DNA from: Ardenticatenaceae bacterium
GTDB lineage: Bacteria > Chloroflexota > Anaerolineae > Promineifilales > Promineifilaceae
DNA: 46,199 bases
Direction: 5' to 3'
NCBI GenBank assembly: GCA_020634315.1
Contig: JACKBV010000033.1
Span: 1-46,199 of the forward strand
The position numbers were made by a program, and so were the translations under genes. The notes beneath the pieces are model-generated. The model did not search any database, had not been told where the DNA came from, and worked only from the letters and a program-made list of their open reading frames with translations. This document shows, piece by piece, positions 23,395 through 32,979 of the stretch. Position 1 is the first letter of the stretch. Each line of letters starts with the position of its first letter.

Positions 23395-25077
23395 TTACTC
23401 GGCAGGAGGCGTCCAGGTTGTATTAAAATCTTCAATCGCCTGACGCAAGGCTGCTTCAATGTCGCTATTCCAGGCACCCGTCTCGGCAATGGGCTTGCCC
23501 ACACCAGACTGAGCCGTATCCATATAGCGCACAAAATCTTCCGTCCACTGATGCACGTACTTGACTTCGATTTTATCCAGGTACCCACGCGAACCAGCGT
23601 AAATAATCATAACCTGATGATGCAGCGGCCAGGGGCTGTACTGTGGCTGCTTCAAAATTTCCATCAAGCGCTCGCCACGTGCCAACTGACGTTGGGTCGC
23701 CGGGTCAAGATCAGAGCCGAATTGGGCGAAGGCAGCCAATTCACGATACTGCGACAGGTCTGCTTTCAAACCACCGGCCACCTTACTCATGGCTCGTTTC
23801 TGCGCAGCACTACCCACACGCGAAACAGACAAACCAGTATTGATAGCAGGGCGTTGACCGGCGTTAAACAAGTCTGTTTCCAAGAAGATCTGCCCATCGG
23901 TGATGGAGATAACATTTGTAGGAATGTAGGCGGAGACGTCACCCAGTAACGTTTCGATAATGGGCAGCGCGGTCAAGGAACCGCCGGTTTCCGGCACTTT
24001 TTTGACTTCGTATTTTTCTTGCTTAGGATCGCCAAGTGCTTCTAACCCTTTTTCGAGTTCTTCTTCCTGCAAATTGCCAAAGTAACGTTTGCCATCTACG
24101 CCTACGGTTTCGGCCGTTACTTGCGCACCTTTCTCTACAATCACCCATTCATCGCGCAAACGCACCGCACGCTCTAACAACTGGCTGTGCAGAGAGAAAA
24201 TATCACCAGGATATGCCTCACGACCAGGTGGGCGGCGCAAAATCAAGGACATTTGGCGGTAAGCCCAGGCATGCTTGGACAGGTCGTCATAAATCACCAG
24301 GGCGTCTTTCCCCTGGAACATGAACTCTTCGCCAATGGCGCAGCCAGCATAAGGCGCAAAATATTGCATAGGTGCCGGGTCAGAAGCACCGGCAACAACG
24401 ACAACGGTGTAATCCATCGCGCCATATTTTTCCAGGGTGTCTACCACATGTGCCACCTGCCCCATACGCTGCCCGATAGCAACGTAAATGCAGACCATGT
24501 CTTTGCCACGCTGGTTGATGATTGTGTCCAGGCAAATGGCTGTTTTACCGGTCTGGCGGTCGCCAATGATCAACTCGCGTTGTCCACGGCCGATTGGGAA
24601 CATGGCATCAACCGAAATGATACCTGTCTGTACGGGGGCATCCACACCCTTGCGCTCAATAACGCCGGGAGCAATGCGCTGGATGGGGCGAATGGCGCTG
24701 GCCTTGATGGGGCCTTTGCCGTCAATGGGATTGCCTAATGCATCCACAACACGACCAACCAGGGCGTCACCGACACTCACCGAGGCGATTTCACCAGTGG
24801 CACGCACTTCGTCGCCCACCTCAATACCGGTGTAATCACCCATGATGACGACACCGACGCTTTCCGGCTCCAGGTTCAGAGCCAGACCAGCGACGCCATT
24901 TTGAAACTGCACCAACTCGCTGGCCTGTACATCCGCCAGGCCATCCACGAGGGCAATCCCATCGTACACGGAAATAACATTTCCTACGCTGCGGGATTCG
25001 ACTTTATGCTCAAATTTTTCAATCTGCCCTAACAGCGAATCTGCAATATTTTTGAAGTCCGGGGCAAGAGTTGCCAT
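23395..25077 (-). CDS. atpA: F1F0 ATP synthase alpha subunit with internal insertion
   Basis: 560 residues, against about 500-515 in most bacteria. The non-catalytic Walker A is GDRQTGKTA (172-180); PGREAYPGDIF and the arginine-finger region (SVSRVGSAAQ) are intact. The extra length is mainly one insertion at about residues 311-364, between LLERAVRLRDE and GGSLTALP, a surface loop only a few to about 20 residues long in typical homologues. The insert is charged (Glu/Lys-rich) with a probable helix EEELEKGLEALG. Ribosome site GAGGAGG precedes ATG 25077. Upstream is the M42 peptidase, 34 bases away, where atpH/atpF would be expected; those genes are absent here. Confidence 0.95.
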   Translation of the reverse strand: MATLAPDFKNIADSLLGQIEKFEHKVESRSVGNVISVYDGIALVDGLADVQASELVQFQNGVAGLALNLEPESVGVVIMGDYTGIEVGDEVRATGEIASVSVGDALVGRVVDALGNPIDGKGPIKASAIRPIQRIAPGVIERKGVDAPVQTGIISVDAMFPIGRGQRELIIGDRQTGKTAICLDTIINQRGKDMVCIYVAIGQRMGQVAHVVDTLEKYGAMDYTVVVVAGASDPAPMQYFAPYAGCAIGEEFMFQGKDALVIYDDLSKHAWAYRQMSLILRRPPGREAYPGDIFSLHSQLLERAVRLRDEWVIVEKGAQVTAETVGVDGKRYFGNLQEEELEKGLEALGDPKQEKYEVKKVPETGGSLTALPIIETLLGDVSAYIPTNVISITDGQIFLETDLFNAGQRPAINTGLSVSRVGSAAQKRAMSKVAGGLKADLSQYRELAAFAQFGSDLDPATQRQLARGERLMEILKQPQYSPWPLHHQVMIIYAGSRGYLDKIEVKYVHQWTEDFVRYMDTAQSGVGKPIAETGAWNSDIEAALRQAIEDFNTTWTPPAE

Positions 25078-25111
25078 TCACCAACCTCCTCAGGATTTAC
25101 AACTGTGTCAA

Positions 25112-26176
25112 TTAATGTGTAAGCTTTGCTACGGTTGCCGCATCCAGTTTGGCGACAACGGCCGTTACCAATTGTACCGCACGATCATAATCATCGCGAT
25201 GAATGATTGCACCGTGACTGTGGATATGGCGTGCGGCCACGCCGATAACGACGGTGGGCACGCCAACACCATGTAAATGAACCGCGGCACCATCGGTGGT
25301 GCCAGCGGCTATAGATGAAAATTGCAAGGGGATGCCAAGGGATTCGGCCGTGTCGATCACCAAATCGCGCAGCTTAATATTGGGGATCATGCGTGCATCG
25401 TACATCAGCACGGTTGGCCCGCCGCCCAATTTTACGCTCGATTCTTCTGCCTTGATGCCTGGCACATCCCCGGCAATATCAGATTCCAAGATGATGGCGA
25501 CATCCGGATTGACGGCGCGGGCGCTGGTTGTAGCGCCGCGTATGCCGACTTCTTCCATCACCGTTTGTACGCCATAAATATGATTGGGATGTTCATGCGT
25601 TTGAAAATGGCGCAAAGCGTCGATCACGACCGCACATCCCACACGGTTATCAAATGCTTTTGCCAGATATGTTTTTTCGTTTGCCAGCACGACAAAGCTG
25701 CTGTCGGGGACAACCGGGTCGCCAATGCGGACACCGCTGGCGGCGACCTCTTCCTTTGCTGTCGCGCCAATGTCAATGTACATCTCTTTTTTGACGACGA
25801 TTTTGCTGGCTTCGTCTGGCGGCAGCAAGTGCGGCGGCTTGGCGCCAATCACGCCGATGACATCGCCCTTGCGCGTTTTGACAACCACACGATGTCCTAA
25901 GAGCACCTGATCCCACCAGCCGCCAAGCTGTTGGAATTTGAGGAACCCCTCATCGGTGATGTGTGTCACCATAAACCCAATCTCATCCATATGCCCGGCT
26001 AACATCACTTTGGGACCGTCGCCTGGCTGTGAACAGATGAGACTGCCCAATTTGTCTTGGGTTAATTCGCCTAATGGTTGCATGTAGTCACGGAGTAAAG
26101 CCCGTATTTCTGTTTCGTATCCGGGCACGCCGTGCGCTTCTGTTAGAGACTTCAGGAATTGTTGTGTTTGATCCAC
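25112..26176 (-). CDS. M42 family metallo-aminopeptidase
   Basis: 354 residues. Di-metal M42 enzymes (glutamyl aminopeptidase, FrvX/YsdC/TET-like) form large tetrahedral assemblies that trim peptides. Metal ligands and catalytic residues are visible: AGHMDEIGFMV (His and Asp, about 60-70), FDNRVGCAVVID (bridging Asp), the catalytic Glu pair in VMEEVGIRGA, LESD for the next ligand, and the late HIHSHGAIIHRDD supplying the last His. It is the first gene of the run leading into atpA and probably shares its promoter, in the 251-base region to 26428. Confidence 0.92.
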   Translation of the reverse strand: MDQTQQFLKSLTEAHGVPGYETEIRALLRDYMQPLGELTQDKLGSLICSQPGDGPKVMLAGHMDEIGFMVTHITDEGFLKFQQLGGWWDQVLLGHRVVVKTRKGDVIGVIGAKPPHLLPPDEASKIVVKKEMYIDIGATAKEEVAASGVRIGDPVVPDSSFVVLANEKTYLAKAFDNRVGCAVVIDALRHFQTHEHPNHIYGVQTVMEEVGIRGATTSARAVNPDVAIILESDIAGDVPGIKAEESSVKLGGGPTVLMYDARMIPNIKLRDLVIDTAESLGIPLQFSSIAAGTTDGAAVHLHGVGVPTVVIGVAARHIHSHGAIIHRDDYDRAVQLVTAVVAKLDAATVAKLTH

Positions 26177-26427
26177 GTAACGGTTTCCTTACAGGAAATT
26201 TGCGGCAGCGCTTAAGCTTAAACTTGATCAGGAACCTTGGGAGACCTCACAAGCCTGAGCGGTATTTGATTCAGGCTGTTAATTGTACCTCCAAAGCAGA
26301 ACAGATGCCCAGGCACACTCCTGGTATCTTATGAGATGTTACCCCAGCGCTGTGCTTTTGTCCAATTATTCACAAATTACCAAGGCAAGGTGGTTATTTA
26401 GGGGGTGTACCGGTAAAATGTGCGCCT
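26177..26427. other. Divergent intergenic region upstream of M42 peptidase and GT-C gene
   Basis: This 251-base gap should hold promoters for both strands. Visible structures are a palindrome TTAAGCTTAA (26212-26221) and a hairpin AGCCTGA / TCAGGCT (26252-26258 and 26271-26277). No convincing paired -35/-10 was found. No riboswitch consensus is recognisable. Confidence 0.35.
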
Positions 26428-29217
26428 ATGATTATAAAGGAAGAGAAACGGCCGTTTCCCCCCCTCGCCACCACCTTCATCCTCATCCTCCTGCTCTGGC
26501 TGGCCTTTGCGCTGCGCCTGCATAACCTGGATGCCTTTAGCTTTTGGACAGATGAAGGGTTAACGCCGCTGCGCTCCAGCTACCCGATCACCGAAATTCT
26601 GAGCAATCGTATCATTATTCAAGAGGGAATTACCAGGGATACTCATCCGCCTCTCTTCTATTTAATCATTCATTTTACGCGCCAGCTTTTTGGCGACACT
26701 GACTTCGCTTTTCGGTATCCATCGGTGTTGGCCGGAGTATTGCTGCTGCCGCTGCTCTATCAATTTGGTCGTCGCCTAAACGGCCGTTCCCTGGGGCTGC
26801 TAACGGCACTACTGCTGGCAATCAATCCGCTGCACGTCTGGTACGCCAAAGAAGCACGCATGTACACGCTGTTTGTGCTGCTCGTCGCTGCGGCAACCTA
26901 CCAATTGTGGCGCGTCCTGACAAGCAAAAACTTTTGGCGTCCGCTGCTGCTCTATATTTTGTTTGCCAGCCTTGCCGTGTATACGCATTATACGGCCGTT
27001 TTCATCTTCGCTCTCCAATCCCTATTCCTCGTCAGCATGTTGTGGCAGCGTGGCTATAAAAAGCTAATTATCGGCATGGCGGTGTTCGCCGTGCTTGCCG
27101 CCATCCCCCTCATTCCCTTCACCATTCCCCGCCTCTTCACCGGCGCGGAAGCCAATTACTACTACGTTTCGCCCTACACCATGCTGCAAGATGTCGTCCA
27201 CTTTTTTGGCCTGGGCATGAGTGTTGATTTCCAACAAATCGGCATCAAACTGCTCGACGCAGCCACGCTGCTGCTGCTGATCATTGGCGTCATCGCTGCG
27301 CGTTCCTGGCGCTCCCGGCTTTATCTGCTCACCTATTTATTGGCTGTCGTTTTCGGCTTGATGGCCGGTTCTCTCTTGAAGCCCATGTACCAGGGAGTGC
27401 GCCATATCATGGTTGGCAGTCCGGCGTTTGTGCTGCTGTTGGCCTGGGGAATTGTGGGCCTTAGACGCCGCACATCCGGCATTTGGCGCGGCATAACCGT
27501 TAGCCTGGCAATGATCGCCCTTTTGCTTGGCTCGTTTGTCTCGCTCTCCAATCTCTTTTTCAATCCCGATTACGCCAAAGATGATTTTCGCGCTCTGGCT
27601 CGGTACATTGATCTGCACGCCGGCGATAACGACATCGTCATTTACAACAACGCCATTTTGCTGCCGCTGCATCAACATTACCAGCAGCGCCCGGATGTGA
27701 CGGCAACCGCCCTGCCCATTTACCCGCGCCGAGCTACAGGACAAGAGCCGGAGCTAACCGAATTCGCCCAAACCTACGACCGCATCTGGTTTATCACCGA
27801 TCCGCCCGCCGACAAACGAGACGATGACCACCTGATTCAAAACTGGCTAGATACAAACCTGACCCAGGTGGATGGCTTTAGCGCCCATGCACGCACGACC
27901 GTCGTCAGCTTACACGCATACAGCACAGCGCCTGCCGCGTTGTCTACCCTGCCATCTTCGGCGGTGGCGGTGGATGGCGCATGGGCAGGAGTGCCGAGAT
28001 TGTCCGGCATTGCCTTAGATTTCGCGCAACCGGCAACCTTGCCTACGTTATGGTTTGATTTGTTCTGGCAGGGCGAGACAACGCCCGATCCGACAACGCA
28101 ACTGCGCTTTAGCCTGCGCGGTGTGGATGATCAGGAATGGTTGGATCAAGGTGCGCTTTTAAATGGTGAACTGCCCTGGCCGACAACTGAACTGGTGCGG
28201 CGCAGCTATCAACTCCCCTTGGCGACGGGCACGCCGCCGGGCACATACACATTGTGGGTACAGCCATTGGCACAAGACACAGGTGCCGCCTTGGGCGATG
28301 CGCTGCTATTGACGACGATTACGCTGGCTGGCGAAAACACGTGGACGGTAAAGGGAGAACGGCCGTTTACCAACCCCTTCCCCCTCTACTTCGACAACGG
28401 CCTCACCCTGGCCGGTTTAACCATGCCGGAAACAGAAGTGCGACCGGGGCACAACCTCCCCCTTACCCTCTATTGGATGGCACGCCAGCCCTTAAACAGC
28501 GCCGGGCTGCGCTACCAGCTTGAAGTGATCGGGCCAGATGGCGAGCAGCTGCGCTGGCAAACCGATCCTCCTGCGGCACATTGGCTGACAACATGGCCGG
28601 TAGGCGTGCTGCTGCGCGAACAAACCGGACTATATTTCCACCCGGAAACGCCACCGGGCACATACACACTGCAATGGCGCGTGTTTGTCAATGATGAGGC
28701 GGTGCCGGGCCGTCCGGCGTGGCGACCCTGGCGCAGCGATGCCGTGCGCCTGGGCACAGTGCAGGTACGGCCGTGGCCGCTTGTCACCACTGTGCCAGAC
28801 ACCAACGTCGAGCGCAGCGGTGCCACATTTGGCGATCTGGCGCAGTTATATGGCTACCATTTGCAGCAAACAGAGGGCGATTTACAAGTAACCCTCTACT
28901 GGCAGGTGCAAACGCCGCCCAACGACAATTATTTTGCCTTTGTGCATCTGGTAGCCGCTGATGGCACGATTGTCGCCCAGGTTGATCAGACGCCGGTAAA
29001 TGGCCTGCGCCCCAGCAAAGGCTGGCGCACCGGTGAAGTGCTGACTGACAGCTACACGCTGCCCAATCCCGACACGCTGCCGCCCGGTGAATACGCGCTC
29101 AATGTCGGGCTGTACCAACCGGAAACTTTCCAACGTCTGCCGGTGCTGTACCAGGGGGAGCGCCAGCCCAACGACCAGATGACGTTGATCGTTTTTGACA
29201 CGCAACCAGCGCCATGA
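26428..29217 (+). CDS. GT-C glycosyltransferase (GT39/ArnT-like) with beta-domain tail
   Basis: 929 residues. About 11-12 transmembrane helices occupy residues 15-390. The first external loop has FWTDEGLT with the acidic pair expected at the catalytic position of GT-C enzymes, and a second loop has TRDTHPPLFYLI, the D-x-HPP motif of PMT/ArnT-like mannosyl and aminoarabinose transferases. These use a lipid-phosphate sugar donor and act on the outer membrane face. The C-terminal half (about 490-929) is soluble and holds three copies of a beta-sandwich module, each with an LxLYWQ-like strand and ending in a PPGxYTL strand. The ATG lies just before an AAACGGCCGTTT palindrome, so residues 7-10 (KRPF) are motif-encoded. 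It overlaps the next gene by ATGA. Chain-length and acceptor are unknown. Confidence 0.85.
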   Translation: MIIKEEKRPFPPLATTFILILLLWLAFALRLHNLDAFSFWTDEGLTPLRSSYPITEILSNRIIIQEGITRDTHPPLFYLIIHFTRQLFGDTDFAFRYPSVLAGVLLLPLLYQFGRRLNGRSLGLLTALLLAINPLHVWYAKEARMYTLFVLLVAAATYQLWRVLTSKNFWRPLLLYILFASLAVYTHYTAVFIFALQSLFLVSMLWQRGYKKLIIGMAVFAVLAAIPLIPFTIPRLFTGAEANYYYVSPYTMLQDVVHFFGLGMSVDFQQIGIKLLDAATLLLLIIGVIAARSWRSRLYLLTYLLAVVFGLMAGSLLKPMYQGVRHIMVGSPAFVLLLAWGIVGLRRRTSGIWRGITVSLAMIALLLGSFVSLSNLFFNPDYAKDDFRALARYIDLHAGDNDIVIYNNAILLPLHQHYQQRPDVTATALPIYPRRATGQEPELTEFAQTYDRIWFITDPPADKRDDDHLIQNWLDTNLTQVDGFSAHARTTVVSLHAYSTAPAALSTLPSSAVAVDGAWAGVPRLSGIALDFAQPATLPTLWFDLFWQGETTPDPTTQLRFSLRGVDDQEWLDQGALLNGELPWPTTELVRRSYQLPLATGTPPGTYTLWVQPLAQDTGAALGDALLLTTITLAGENTWTVKGERPFTNPFPLYFDNGLTLAGLTMPETEVRPGHNLPLTLYWMARQPLNSAGLRYQLEVIGPDGEQLRWQTDPPAAHWLTTWPVGVLLREQTGLYFHPETPPGTYTLQWRVFVNDEAVPGRPAWRPWRSDAVRLGTVQVRPWPLVTTVPDTNVERSGATFGDLAQLYGYHLQQTEGDLQVTLYWQVQTPPNDNYFAFVHLVAADGTIVAQVDQTPVNGLRPSKGWRTGEVLTDSYTLPNPDTLPPGEYALNVGLYQPETFQRLPVLYQGERQPNDQMTLIVFDTQPAP

Positions 29218-31475
29218 ACTCGCCTGCTGTATCCCCTTCACGGCATGAACGGCCGTTTCTCATCCTCATCCTCGCCCTTTATTTGCTTGTCACCCTGGCT
29301 TATGGCGTCATCAACCCATTATTTGAAGCGCCAGATGAGCATTGGCATTTTTTTACGGCCGTTTACATTGCCGAAACGGGAAAGCTCCCCCAGGTCGCCC
29401 CAGACTATGACACCTGGCTGAGCCAGGAAGCGGCACAGCCGCCGCTCTACTACCTGTTGAGTGCGCTGCTCATCGCCCCCATCGACAGCAGCGCCGCCCG
29501 CGATACCGTCTGGCTCAACCCGTTCGCCTCCATTGGCGATGCCGACGACCTGACAAATCTCAATCGCGCCATTCATGGCCCCTGGGAAGCATGGCCCTGG
29601 CAAGGATACGCTCTCGCCGCGCACGTGCTGCGCATCTTTTCCACCTTGTTGGGATTGGGGACGTTGTTGTTTATTTATGGCAGCGGCCGTTTACTGTGGC
29701 CGGATGATGGGCGCAAGGCGTTACTGGGAACGGCCGTTATCGCCTTCCTGCCCCAATTCAACTTCCTCCACGCCTCCATCAGCAACGACACCCTCATCAC
29801 CTGCCTCAGCGCCGCCGCCATCTGGCAAATTTTGCGCCTGGTGCGTGAGCCAGATGGCATATTCCGTTCACCAAGCACAGTCCAACGCCTGCTTCTTCTG
29901 GGTATCACCATCGGCCTTGCCGCCCTCAGCAAAACAGCCGGGCTGCTGCTGCTCGTTTATGCGGTTGGGGTTGTTGGCTGGCTGTGGTTGGGACAACAAG
30001 CATTCAAAGATTGGAAACCTTCACGCGCCACTCTTCAACCTCTCTTCGTGAATTTGCTCATCCTCGTGCTGCCAGCGCTGCTCATTGCCAGTTGGCTCTG
30101 GTGGCGCAACTGGAACCTGTATGGCGACATCACGGCGGCGAACCAGTTTATTCGCATCGCCGGTGGCGACCGTCATTACACCTTCTGGCAAGTTCTGGGC
30201 GAGAGCGATGGGCTGTGGAAATCCTTTTTTGCCATTTTCGGCTGGTTTAACGTGCGCCCGCCTGCCTGGGTCTTTTGGATATGGAACGGCATTGTCCTCG
30301 CCGCCCTCATTGGCGCTCTGAAAAACGCCCGCCGACTTCACCTTCCTTCTCTCTCTTCCCTCCTCTCGCCACACATCCCCCTGCTGCTCGTGATCTGGCT
30401 GCTGCTTGTCTATGCCGGGCTTGTCACCTTCATGATGCAAACGGAAGCGGCGCAAGGGCGGCTGTTGTTTCCCGCGCTGATTCCGCTGATGGCCGCGCTG
30501 GTCTATGGCCTGACGCGCTGGTCGTGGCGCGGCGTCTATGCGCTGCCGCCGCTGTTGGCTCTGGCAACGACGGTGTACTGCCTGGTTGGGGTCGTTCGTC
30601 CTGCTTACGCCTTGCCGCCGCTGCTGGACGCTTTGCCAGCCACAGCACAACGCCTGGATGCGGAGATGGGGCAGGGTTTGACATTGGTTGGCGCGGCGGT
30701 GGAAACGGAAACGGCCGTTCCCGGCGCACCCGTCACCCTCACCCTCTACTGGCAAGCCGCAGCACAGCCAGCCATCCCCCCCGAATTTAAGCTGGAAATT
30801 TTCGGGCGCGACATGGCCCTCGGCGGCGAATTACACAGCTACCACGGACGCGGCCTGTATCCGGCCACGCTCTGGCCGCCGCAGCAGATTGTCGCCGACC
30901 GCTTCAGCCTTTACCTCGATGCAGCAATGGAAACACCCGTGTTGGCACAAATTTTTGTACGACTGGTGGCAGAGGGTGCGTCTGGCGTTCGCGTTGGTGC
31001 GGTCAAAGTCACGCCAACAGCCTGGACAGAACCGTCCGAAACGGCCGTCACCCCCCTGGCACAACTCGGCGACTCCATTCAACTGTTAGCGGCGCAGCTT
31101 TCGGCTGATACGGCCAGTCCGGGTGACACGATATTTATTGACGTCACCTGGCGTGCCACCGGCGCACCGGGAGCTGATTTCACGACGCTCATCCATCTGG
31201 CCGCAGCAGGCCAACCGCCCCTGGCGCAGGCAGACAGCCCGCCGCTAGGTGGCAGTTATCCCACGCGCGTCTGGGCTGCGGGCGAGGTGATTGTGGATCG
31301 ATATACCTTGGTAGTGCCGCCGGATGGGCTGCGTAACGGCCGTTACCCCATCTGGCTTGGCATGTATGACAGCAACCTGGCACGGCTTCCCCTCAGCAGC
31401 GACGGCCAGCGCCAACCCAACGATGTTTTTCAAATCGGCTGGCTCACCATTAGCCAGACACATCAAAATGAATAA
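29214..31475 (+). CDS. GT-C superfamily membrane glycosyltransferase-like protein (DUF2142-like)
   Basis: 753 residues. The start overlaps the previous stop (ATGA), so it is translationally coupled. About 11 transmembrane helices span residues 15-470. The first external loop has the motif FEAPDEHWHFF and a second has AAQPPLYYLL, equivalent to the DE and HPP motifs of GT-C enzymes and seen in DUF2142 proteins. The C-terminal 260 residues contain two beta-sandwich modules homologous to those at the end of the preceding protein (VTLTLYWQAAAQP; IFIDVTWRATGAP; NGRYPIWLGMYD). The two proteins probably act together on envelope glycan or glycoprotein. ACGGCCGT copies occur at 29249, 29355, 29730, 30711, 31041 and 31336. 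Confidence 0.8.
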   Translation: MNSPAVSPSRHERPFLILILALYLLVTLAYGVINPLFEAPDEHWHFFTAVYIAETGKLPQVAPDYDTWLSQEAAQPPLYYLLSALLIAPIDSSAARDTVWLNPFASIGDADDLTNLNRAIHGPWEAWPWQGYALAAHVLRIFSTLLGLGTLLFIYGSGRLLWPDDGRKALLGTAVIAFLPQFNFLHASISNDTLITCLSAAAIWQILRLVREPDGIFRSPSTVQRLLLLGITIGLAALSKTAGLLLLVYAVGVVGWLWLGQQAFKDWKPSRATLQPLFVNLLILVLPALLIASWLWWRNWNLYGDITAANQFIRIAGGDRHYTFWQVLGESDGLWKSFFAIFGWFNVRPPAWVFWIWNGIVLAALIGALKNARRLHLPSLSSLLSPHIPLLLVIWLLLVYAGLVTFMMQTEAAQGRLLFPALIPLMAALVYGLTRWSWRGVYALPPLLALATTVYCLVGVVRPAYALPPLLDALPATAQRLDAEMGQGLTLVGAAVETETAVPGAPVTLTLYWQAAAQPAIPPEFKLEIFGRDMALGGELHSYHGRGLYPATLWPPQQIVADRFSLYLDAAMETPVLAQIFVRLVAEGASGVRVGAVKVTPTAWTEPSETAVTPLAQLGDSIQLLAAQLSADTASPGDTIFIDVTWRATGAPGADFTTLIHLAAAGQPPLAQADSPPLGGSYPTRVWAAGEVIVDRYTLVVPPDGLRNGRYPIWLGMYDSNLARLPLSSDGQRQPNDVFQIGWLTISQTHQNE

Positions 31476-31504
31476 CTGCCACAGCAACTGAGTTGTGTGG
31501 CAGT
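31475..31504. terminator. Hairpin after the GT-C operon
   Basis: ACTGCCACA (31475-31483) pairs with TGTGGCAGT (31496-31504), and CAAC (85-88) with GTTG (92-95) inside, with a single G bulge. It begins at the last base of the stop codon. No T-run follows, so termination strength is uncertain; the convergent permease gene ends 63 bases further on. Confidence 0.55.
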
Positions 31505-31567
31505 CATCTAAAATCGGTATTGAAGGGATTGAGCAAAAAGCTCATCTCATCGGGTGACGGTTTTATC

Positions 31568-32620
31568 TCATCCAATCACTAAATTGAACAAGTAACCGGT
31601 AAAAACAATCGCCACCGCGACAATGCTGATAAAAATGATGATGAGGCGCAGCTTAATCACGCGCTTCAGGATCAGCATTTCCGGCAAGCTGAGGGCAACG
31701 ACAGACATCATAAAGGCCAAGACTGTGCCCAACGCCGCCCCTTTTTCCATCAACGCATGAGCAATGGGAATGATACCGGCGGCATTTGAATAGAGAGGAA
31801 TGCCGAGCAGCACCGCTGCTGGCACCGACCACCATGCACCGCGTCCCATCACATCGACCAGAAAATCTTCCGGCACATAGCCATGAATGCCGGCGCCAAT
31901 GCCAATGCCAATGACGACAAATAGCCACACCTTGCCGACAATCTCTCGTGTGCTGCGTGCCGCGTCGCGAATGCGGTCATCCCAACTAGGCTTTTGTGTC
32001 GCCGCTGCCTGCCCCACCTTGACCTGCCACACAAATTCCTCTACGTAACGCTCCGGTTTGAGACGGCCAATGATAATCCCGCCGACGACGGCAATGACCA
32101 GTCCCGTGCCCAGGTAAAGCGCGGCAACTCGCCAGCCAAACAAGCCAAAAAGCATCGCCAACGCGACTTCGTTGACAACCGGTGTGGCAATGAGAAAGGA
32201 AAAGGTAACACCCAGGGGAATGCCGCTTTCCACAAAGCCAATGAAGAGGGGCACGGCCGAACAGGAGCAAAATGGGGTGATGACGCCCAGTCCGGCAGCC
32301 AACAGGTTGCCCAAACCTTCACGTCGCCCGCCAAGTGCGGCGCGTGCTTGTTCTGGGCTGAAAAAGGAACGCAGCAGGGTGACGAGAAAGATCATACCGC
32401 TGAGCAGCAGCAAGATTTTGGGCACGTCGTAGAAGAAGAAGTTGAGCGATTGGCCGAGATGGGTGTCGGCACTGAGGCCGATGAGTGTGTAGGTGAACCA
32501 ATCCGCCAGGTTTTGCAGCTGCCCCCAGAGGATGAGCCAGAGAACGGCCGTTCCCAGCACCAACAGCGGCAATCGCCAGCTTTGTTTATTTTGTGATGTG
32601 GGTAAAGGATGGGTTGTCAT
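31568..32620 (-). CDS. Predicted permease (ArsP / DUF318 family)
   Basis: 350 residues with 8-9 transmembrane helices. The family signature is present: FCSCSAVPLFIGFVESGIPLG followed by LIATPVVNEVALAML. The Cys-Ser-Cys-Ser motif is conserved in ArsP-type permeases that export trivalent organoarsenicals, but the family is broad and includes members of unknown cargo. It is the last of three genes: thioredoxin-like protein, ArsR regulator, permease, each overlapping the next by 4 bases. That arrangement points to thiol-reactive metal or metalloid export under ArsR control. A cytoplasmic loop of about 50 residues lies mid-protein (RLKPERYVEEFVW...). Confidence 0.85.
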   Translation of the reverse strand: MTTHPLPTSQNKQSWRLPLLVLGTAVLWLILWGQLQNLADWFTYTLIGLSADTHLGQSLNFFFYDVPKILLLLSGMIFLVTLLRSFFSPEQARAALGGRREGLGNLLAAGLGVITPFCSCSAVPLFIGFVESGIPLGVTFSFLIATPVVNEVALAMLFGLFGWRVAALYLGTGLVIAVVGGIIIGRLKPERYVEEFVWQVKVGQAAATQKPSWDDRIRDAARSTREIVGKVWLFVVIGIGIGAGIHGYVPEDFLVDVMGRGAWWSVPAAVLLGIPLYSNAAGIIPIAHALMEKGAALGTVLAFMMSVVALSLPEMLILKRVIKLRLIIIFISIVAVAIVFTGYLFNLVIG

Positions 32621-32979
32621 AGGGTTGTCTGTCCTTCGGGGCCGCAGAGGTCGGGGCGCGGTTGGATGCGGGCCGGGTCCAACAGGGTATTGAGGGCATC
32701 GCGGTATTGGGAAACGGCCGTTTCATTCACAGCATAATAAATCCAACGGCCGTCTAGCGCATCACGCCGCGCCGTAATCAGCCCCGCCTGGCGCAAAATA
32801 CGCAAATGATGAGAAAGCAAGTTAGGTGCCAGCGCCAACTGCTCTGTCAACTCACAATTACAGGAGTCACCGCTCATGAGCCGGTCAAAGATGCGCAGGC
32901 GATTCGGGTCTGCCAGTGCCTTCAACACTTGCACCAACGTCGTCACCGCCACATCATCCACACGAACAACCGCACTCAT
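32617..32979 (-). CDS. ArsR/SmtB family metalloregulator
   Basis: 120 residues with a winged helix: VLKALADPNRLRIFDRLM, then APNLLSHHLRILRQAGLITARRD and the wing GRWIYYAVN. The metal-binding loop at the start of helix 3 contains Cys40-Asn-Cys42 (DSCNCELTEQL), matching the ELCVCDL alpha-3 site that senses arsenite, antimonite or similar thiophilic ions; a C-terminal Cys (DLCG) could be a third ligand. Derepression of the operon by metal binding is the family behaviour. It overlaps both neighbours by 4 bases. Two TTCAAT-N4-ATTGAA palindromes upstream of the operon are the probable operators. Confidence 0.92.
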   Translation of the reverse strand: MSAVVRVDDVAVTTLVQVLKALADPNRLRIFDRLMSGDSCNCELTEQLALAPNLLSHHLRILRQAGLITARRDALDGRWIYYAVNETAVSQYRDALNTLLDPARIQPRPDLCGPEGQTTL

